DNA of 64,000 bases from Capra hircus (lineage: Eukaryota > Chordata > Mammalia > Artiodactyla > Bovidae), in NCBI RefSeq assembly GCF_001704415.2, contig NW_017189517.1, positions 11,171,167 through 11,235,166 of the forward strand, given 5' to 3'. Position numbers and translations under genes: made by a program. The notes under the pieces are model-generated. The model did no database searches and had not been told where the DNA came from. It saw only the letters and a program-made list of their open reading frames with translations. This document shows positions 58,561-64,000 of the stretch, piece by piece. Within the stretch, counting starts at the first letter, position 1. The number at the start of each line of letters is the position of its first letter.

Positions 58561-59574
58561 ATGGTAATGTGGTTTGTTAAAATGTTCAGAATATGTATTT
58601 TATTATTAGTTAGCTATGGTTAAATGTACATCATGTTGCATCTATTTCGAGCTAGTGCTTGCCTTGGACATGGCCCAAAAGTCTAACTTTCAAAGCTTCT
58701 GCTTAGACATATGCAGGTAACACTAAAGCCAGTAACCCCTGACAAAGATGGCTGGAAGCTTGGGGGCTGTACATGAGGTGTAATTTAAGGGAAACAGAAG
58801 CTCTTCCCTGGAATTCTCATTGGAAGCATCCTCTGGGTTGAGCTACAGAGGCCTATGGTGAAAAGTCAATTGTTTCTGTTTAATCAGTGTTGTGTCTGTT
58901 AAATTAGTTATGGTGAATTTATTCAATGGAATATTATGAAGCTGTTAACACTGATATTTCCAAGGAATATTTTATGATGTATGTTAACACTTTATAAAGA
59001 ATGGACTATATGTGTTTGTGTATGTATATATATATAAAATTCCAGTTTAGTGGAAAAAACATATACATATATGCTGAAATATCTTGGGGCCTATTTTTGG
59101 ATGGTGGGTGTAAGGTAAGGGAGTTAGAGAAGGTGAGGTTCAGAGAAAGAATAACTGGCACTTTACAGGAACAGATCACCTTTAATGAGGCGAGAAGGGG
59201 CAGCAGTCAGATTAGCGAGCTGCTGCGCTTATCCAAGAAAAGAGTAAGTATATATAAGCACGTTGTGGAAAGTTACTGTCTTAAGGGGGCCTGTTCTTCT
59301 CCAAGGTTGTTCGGAGTAGTTATCTCTTAAACGGCTGGGGTAAGGAATTTTGGAGGTAGACCAGAGGCTGGACCAGCTGGGAGCTGGGCGTAATCAACCT
59401 TAATGTCCATTTTTTTTCTTCGGGTGAGAGAGTTCTTTGTTTTGCATAGAATGGTGGGGAGGACCTGGAGGGGAGTTTTAACTCCAGGCTATTTTGAGTC
59501 TTGTAGCTTTCCTGTAGTGGGAATGATAGTTCATTTTTTTCTCTATATTTTTTTGAATTTAAAAAATATGAATT
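58561..59574. other. Intronic DNA with an unclassified block
   Basis: The first part is AT-rich with a TA-rich run near 59020-59040. About 59090-59400 is distinctly more GC-rich, contains several CpGs and resembles neither flank nor any repeat I can name. No gene was supported. Confidence 0.4.
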
Positions 59575-59710
59575 TTTTATTTTTCACTATGTGCTAGGCA
59601 CTGTACTAGTATCTCAGTCTTCACAACAACACTGAAGTTACTATGATTGTTTGTTTGGCTAAGACCACACAGATTGGTTGGGGACAGAGTCAGGATATGA
59701 ACTTGGGGTC
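59575..59710 (-). repeat. MIR SINE fragment
   Basis: 'cactatgtgctaggcactgt' and 'gggacagagtcaggatatga' frame a decayed reversed MIR that is ended by the following SINE. Confidence 0.7.
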
Positions 59711-60210
59711 TTGTTGTTTAGTCGCTGCTGCTGCTACTACTGCTAAGTCGCTTCAGTCGTGTCTGACTCTGTGCGGCCCCATAGACGGCAGCCCACCAGG
59801 CTCCGCCGCCCCTGGGATTCTCCGGGCAAGAACACTGGAGTGGGTTGCCATTTCCTCCTCCAATGCATGAAAGCGAAGTCAAGGTGAAGTCGCTCAGTCG
59901 TGTCCGACCCTTAGCGACCCCATGGACTGCAGCCCACCAGGCTCCTCTATCCATGGGATTTTCCAGGCAAGAGTGCTGGAGTGGGGTGCCATTGCCTTCT
60001 CCGTGTTTAGTCGGTAAGTCATGTCTAACTCTTTCATGACCCCATGGACTGTAACTTGCCAGGCTTCTCTGTCCATGGGATTTCCCAGGCAAGAATACTG
60101 GAGTGGGTTGTCATTTCCTTCTCTAGGGGATCTTTCCAACCCAGGGATCAAACCCATGTCTCCTGCATTGACAGGTAGGTTCTTTACCACTGAGCCACCA
60201 GGGAAGCCCA
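59711..60210 (-). repeat. Bov-tA SINE split by a Bov-A2
   Basis: The host Bov-tA is in two parts: 59711-59724 (TTGTTGTTTAGTCG, the reversed Bov-tA tail) and 60014-60210, ending with the reversed tRNA-like head 'cagggatcaaacccatgtct' and 'ccaccagggaagccca'. The parts are rejoined by removing the insert at 59725-60003. Confidence 0.9.
59715..60013 (-). repeat. Bov-A2 nested inside a Bov-tA, 10-bp TSD
   Basis: The Bov-A2 dimer (59725-60003) starts with a GCTGCTGCTGCTACTACTGC run and has the linker 'tgcatgaaagcgaagtcaag' between its units. TGTTTAGTCG is repeated at 59715-59724 and 60004-60013; the duplicated bases belong to the host Bov-tA. Confidence 0.93.
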
Positions 60211-60424
60211 AGTTGGGTTCTGTTTATTTCCAAAACCCATATGACATCAGAAAAGGGAGAAGATATAGTTAAAATTTTTTCTTAACTGTTGAAAACCAAG
60301 CAGTCAAAGCAGTACTGGGACAAGAAAATACAAGTCCATGGCCAGACGATAGGGCATTTATGCTGGTGAATCCTGGGAGGTCCTTTGGCAACAGGGGTTA
60401 GCCTAAGGACTCTGCATCCCTGGG
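60211..60424. other. Short intronic spacer
   Basis: Nothing recognised. Confidence 0.4.
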
Positions 60425-60545
60425 GTTAATAATATCTAACATCATAGAGCTATTGTGAGGATTAAATGAGGCTATGCATGTAAAGGGCACATGGTGCATG
60501 CTTGTTCAATAATGGTAGCTAGTATTATTATTTCTCTTATTTAGG
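60425..60545 (+). repeat. MIR SINE
   Basis: 'gctattgtgaggattaaatg' and 'aatggtagctagtattatta' form the forward MIR 3' part. Confidence 0.85.
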
Positions 60546-61705
60546 ACCTTGCTTGTAATAGGGATTAGAGATTCCAAGAAGCCTGAGGTACGACATGTTT
60601 ACCTAGGGAATCCTGTCACATCTTAATAGTCCTCAAACATTCCTGACCAGTTGAAATACCTTTTATTTGAAACTTTCAAATAAATAAGTCCTAATCAGCT
60701 TTGTGGACCCTACCAGCTTTTCCCGAAAACTACTCTGCTTTTTGGGGACTTATTTATTTACTCAATGAAAATAGGGACTTTGTGTAACACAAGGGAAGCA
60801 GGAAGTGATTGGTTTGGAGTTAATAGGCAAGCCTTTTCTTTTCCCTTTAACCTGAGGAGGCTTGATTGGGTTATGCTCCTTTAGAGTCTTGGAGGGTCTG
60901 GGAGTTTGGAGAACAAAAGCTCTGCAGGGAGGCCACCTAAGAGAGAAGGCTCTTCAGAAATCTGTACATTCTTAAATTTTTCATTCTGTTTTTCTCCTCT
61001 CTCAGTCCCTAGAATTGAGTGGCATTATCTTGAAGCCACGGAGATTTAAGAAACAACCAAGGTTGGCCTCTCTTTGTTGAGCTTATGAAAGCCATATTTA
61101 GTTTTAGTAGGAATGTGTTTTTCCCTTGGGAGGCCCCTCTATACCTGCAGCCATCAGAAATTCCATATTAAAATCCCACATTTAAGTCTTTACAGCTAAA
61201 GTCTGTTCTTGCGTGTCTGGACCAAGTCCAGCTGTCAGACTGCAATATTATTGACTTTCTCTTCTCAAGTGAGTGCTTTATATCTGCTGGCTCCATTTCT
61301 TTACCACTCATTCTGAAACACCTTGTAATCTGGCTTCTGCCACTGCCTCTTTAGTAAAATTGCTCCCCTGCAGGTTACCAATGGCGGACTTTTTACTGAA
61401 TCCATTGGGGCTTATTTTTCTTTCTCCCCCTTGAATGTTTTCCTTCCCTTGGCTTGTGGCAGTACATGTATCTGTTTTCCTCTCACCCCTCTGAGCATTC
61501 CTTCTCTCCTTTTTGATGACAAATCTTCCTCTTCCATTCAAATGTGACTGTTCTTGAAAGGGGATGTCTTCAGTGCCCCCTTCCCCCTCTACTCGTCACT
61601 CATTTTCATGGCTTCAACTGCTATCTCAATACCATTAATTCTCCAGTTCTCACTTCTTGCCGACACCCCAGTCCTATAGACCTTAGGGACTAATAATTAA
61701 GTTTT
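60546..61705. other. Intronic DNA, nothing recognised
   Basis: The sequence becomes pyrimidine-rich toward 61300-61660. No gene was supported. Confidence 0.45.
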
Positions 61706-63535
61706 CTTTTGTTGTTGTTCAGTTGCTCAGTCGAGGTTGACTCTTGGCAAGGCCATGGACTGCAGCACTTCAGTCCTTCACCATTTCCCGGAGCTTGCTC
61801 AAACTCATGTCCATTGAGTTGGTGATGCCATCCAGCCATCTCGTCCTCTGTCGTCCCCTTCTCCTGCCTTCAATCTTTCCCAGCGTCAGGGTCTTTTCTA
61901 GTGAGTCAGTTGTTCGCATCAGGTGACCAAAGTATTGGAGCTTCAGCATCAGTCCTTCCAATGAATATTCAGGGTTGATTTCCTTTAGAATTGGTTTGAT
62001 CTCCTTGCAGTCCAAGGGACTCTGAAGAGTCTTCTCCAACACCACAGTTCAAAAGCATCAGTTCTTTGGCGCTCAGTCTTCTTTATGGTCCAACACTCAT
62101 ATCCATACATGACTACCGCAAAAACCATGGCTTTGACTAGACGGACCTTTGTTGGCAAAGTAATGTCTCTGCTTTTTAATACGCTGTCTAGCTTTTGTCA
62201 TAGCTTTTCTTCCAAGGAGCAAGCGTCTTTTAATTTCATGGCTGCAGTCACCATCTGCAGTGATTTGGGAGCCCAAGAAAATAAAGTGTGTCATTGTTTC
62301 CATTGTTTCCCCATCTGTTTGCCATGAAATGATGGGTCTGGATGCCATGATCTTCATTTTTTGAAAGTCGAGTTTTAAGTCAGCTTTTTACTCTCCTCTC
62401 AGCTTCGTCAAGAGGCTCTTCAGTGCCTCTTGCTTCCTGCCATAAGGGTGGTGTTATCTGCATATCTGAGGTTACTGATATTTCTCCCGGCGATCTCAAT
62501 TCCAGCTTGTACTTCCTCCAGTCCAGCATTTCTCATGATGTACTCTGCATATAAGTTAAATAAGCATGGTGACAATATACAGCCTTGACGTATTCCATTC
62601 CCAATTTGGAACCAGTCCATTATTTCATATCTGGTTCTAACTGTTGCTTCTTGACCTGCATAAAGGTTTCTCAGGAGGCAGGTCAGGTGGTCTGTTATTC
62701 CCATCTCTTTCAGAATTTTCCAGTTTGTTGTGATCCACAGAGTCACTTTTGTGTACTCAATGAAGCAGAAGTAGATGTTTTTCTGGAATTCTCTTGCTTT
62801 TTCTGTGATCCAGTGGATGTTGGAAATTTGATCTCTGGTTCCTCTGCCTTTTCTAAATCCAGCTTGAACGTTTGGAATTTCTTGGTTCACATACTGTTGA
62901 AGCCTAGCTTGGAGAGTTTTGAGCATTACTTTGCTAGCATGTGAAATGAGTGCAATTGTGCAGTAGTTTGAACATTGTTTGGCATTGCCCTTCTTTGGGA
63001 TTAGAATGAAAACTGATCTTTTCCCATCCTGTGGCTCCTGCTGAATTATCCAGATTTGCTGGCATATTGAGTGCAGCACTTTGACAGCATCATCTTTTAG
63101 GATTTGAAATAGCTCGGCTGGAATTCCATCACCTCCACTAGCTTTGTCACTTGACTTCACATTCCAGGATGTCTGGCTCTAGATGAGTGATCACACCATC
63201 GTGGTTATTTGGGTCATGAGGATCTTTTTTGTATAGTTCTTCTGTGTATTCTTATCGTCTCTTCTTAATATCTTCTGCTTCTGTTAGGGCCATACCATTT
63301 CTGTCCTTTATTGTGCCCATCTTTGCATGAAATATTCCCTTGGTTTCTCTGATTTTCTTGAAGAGATCTCTAGTTTTTCCCATTCTGTTGTTTTCCTCTA
63401 TTTCTTTGCATTGATCACTGAGGAAGGCTTTCTTATCTCTCCTTGCTATTCTTTGGAACTCTGCATTCAGATGGGTATATCCTTCCTTTTCTTCTTTGTC
63501 TTTCACTTCAACTAAAAGTTGTCTTTTAGAGTCAG
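61706..63535 (-). mobile_element. Degenerate BovB LINE, 5'-truncated
   Basis: BovB is an RTE-clade non-LTR retrotransposon with one main frame encoding endonuclease and reverse transcriptase; this copy lacks the endonuclease. On the minus strand the linker region (63539-63252) is followed by the reverse-transcriptase frame (63160-62420, 246 codons) with KASGGDGIPAELFQ, QAGFRKGRGTRDQ and IRQGCILSPCLFNLYAEY. The catalytic YADD box is YADN (the second Asp is lost) and the first catalytic Asp region (FIEYTK) is degraded. The C-terminal parts are in separate frames (62357-62097, 62045-61770). At least three frame breaks mean it is dead. The 3' end is at about 61710 (TTGTTGTTGTTCAGTTGCTC). Confidence 0.93.
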
Positions 63536-63650
63536 GCATTGTGCTCTGTACTTATTTATGTTATCTCTAATTCTCATAACATTCTTCAAAGCAGATAGTC
63601 TTAAGTCCATTTTACATAAGAGGAAACCAGCTCAAATAAGTTACATGTGT
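63536..63650 (-). repeat. MIR SINE fragment
   Basis: 'gcattgtgctctgtacttat' and 'ttaagtccattttacataag' followed by AGGAAACCAGCTC form a reversed MIR core next to the BovB boundary. Confidence 0.75.
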
Positions 63651-64000
63651 TTGTATTTTTCCATTCAGTCTCCTACCATCAACTGAAACTCAGCAGGTCC
63701 AAAAGAGAATTCCTTCTCTGGCTCCAAACTCCTGACTTTAAGGCAGTGCCACTCTCCCGCTTTCTGTTATATCCCTTGCAGGCTGAGAGAGTTGAAAATC
63801 AGACAGGTATTTGCTTTGAAATATTGCCCTCCCTCTCCAATAAAACAGCACCCTCAAAATCCCCCAAGTCCAAATTATTATAGCTTCATATCTTGAAAAT
63901 TAAAGTTTAGGCTATCCTACAGATGAGCAGTTCCCAACTATTAGGAAAGCTAAGTCTCATAACTTTCCAATACTGCATGTTCTGGGCTGCCTAGAGTTAA
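63651..64000. other. Intronic DNA, nothing recognised
   Basis: No repeat or gene was recognised to the end of the window. Confidence 0.4.

Larger units (their letters stand above)
14213..64000 (+). other. GPC3: GPC3 intron 1 (partial, runs off the window)
   Basis: The sequence after the donor GTGAGG is taken as the first intron. GPC3 is a very large gene with very long introns, and I found no stretch resembling exon 2 (the part encoding the next glypican-domain cysteines), although the search was by eye. All elements listed after 14213 would then be intronic. An unannotated alternative exon or separate small gene inside the intron is not excluded. Confidence 0.75.

Noticed and set aside
1..64000. 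CRISPR arrays, operons, toxin-antitoxin or defence systems
   Set aside because: The sequence is vertebrate nuclear DNA. No bacterial gene, array or operon structure was found.

Overview
This window is mammalian genomic DNA from a ruminant, most likely cattle or a close relative. The evidence is the interspersed repeats: many Bov-tA and Bov-A SINEs, BovB (RTE-type) LINE pieces, CHR-type SINEs and ruminant-type L1 3' ends, lying over a background of old MIR, L2 and CR1/L3 relics. There are no operons, and almost all open frames in the window are chance frames or frames inside repeats.

The only protein-coding gene recognised is GPC3 (glypican-3, X-linked in mammals). Its first exon is on the + strand: a 5' UTR of roughly 100 bases, the ATG at 14038, codons 1-58 plus one base, then a splice donor at 14213. 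Positions 1-13.1 kb are upstream intergenic DNA. About 13.15-14.85 kb is a CpG-island promoter with CCAAT boxes and a dense GC-box cluster, and no TATA box was seen. From 14213 to the end of the window the sequence is read as intron 1; no sequence resembling exon 2 was found by eye.

Intron 1 holds a full-length processed pseudogene of ferritin light chain (FTL) on the minus strand (50137-51038), with a poly-A tail, probable target-site duplications, frame-breaking deletions and an apparently intact iron-responsive element. It also holds a young 5'-truncated L1 with a perfect 15-bp target-site duplication (48682-49562), an ancient CR1/L3 relic with a later BovB-derived insertion inside it (46.5-47.8 kb), a degenerate 1.8-kb BovB with reverse-transcriptase remnants (61.7-63.5 kb) and about 18 Bov-tA/Bov-A SINE insertions, several nested or in tandem. 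A compound TG/TC microsatellite lies at 51.3-51.54 kb and a 25-N assembly gap at 40156-40180.

Features the repeat catalogue does not explain are a direct ~210-bp duplication at 22.7 and 24.65 kb, two back-to-back palindromes at 45736-45792, a G-quadruplex motif at the start of intron 1, and an isolated 71-codon frame with a signal-peptide-like start at 55628. I saw no evidence of a new multi-gene system. The remaining stretches look like ordinary unique intergenic or intronic DNA. Family assignments were made by eye and repeat boundaries are approximate unless a target-site duplication is given.
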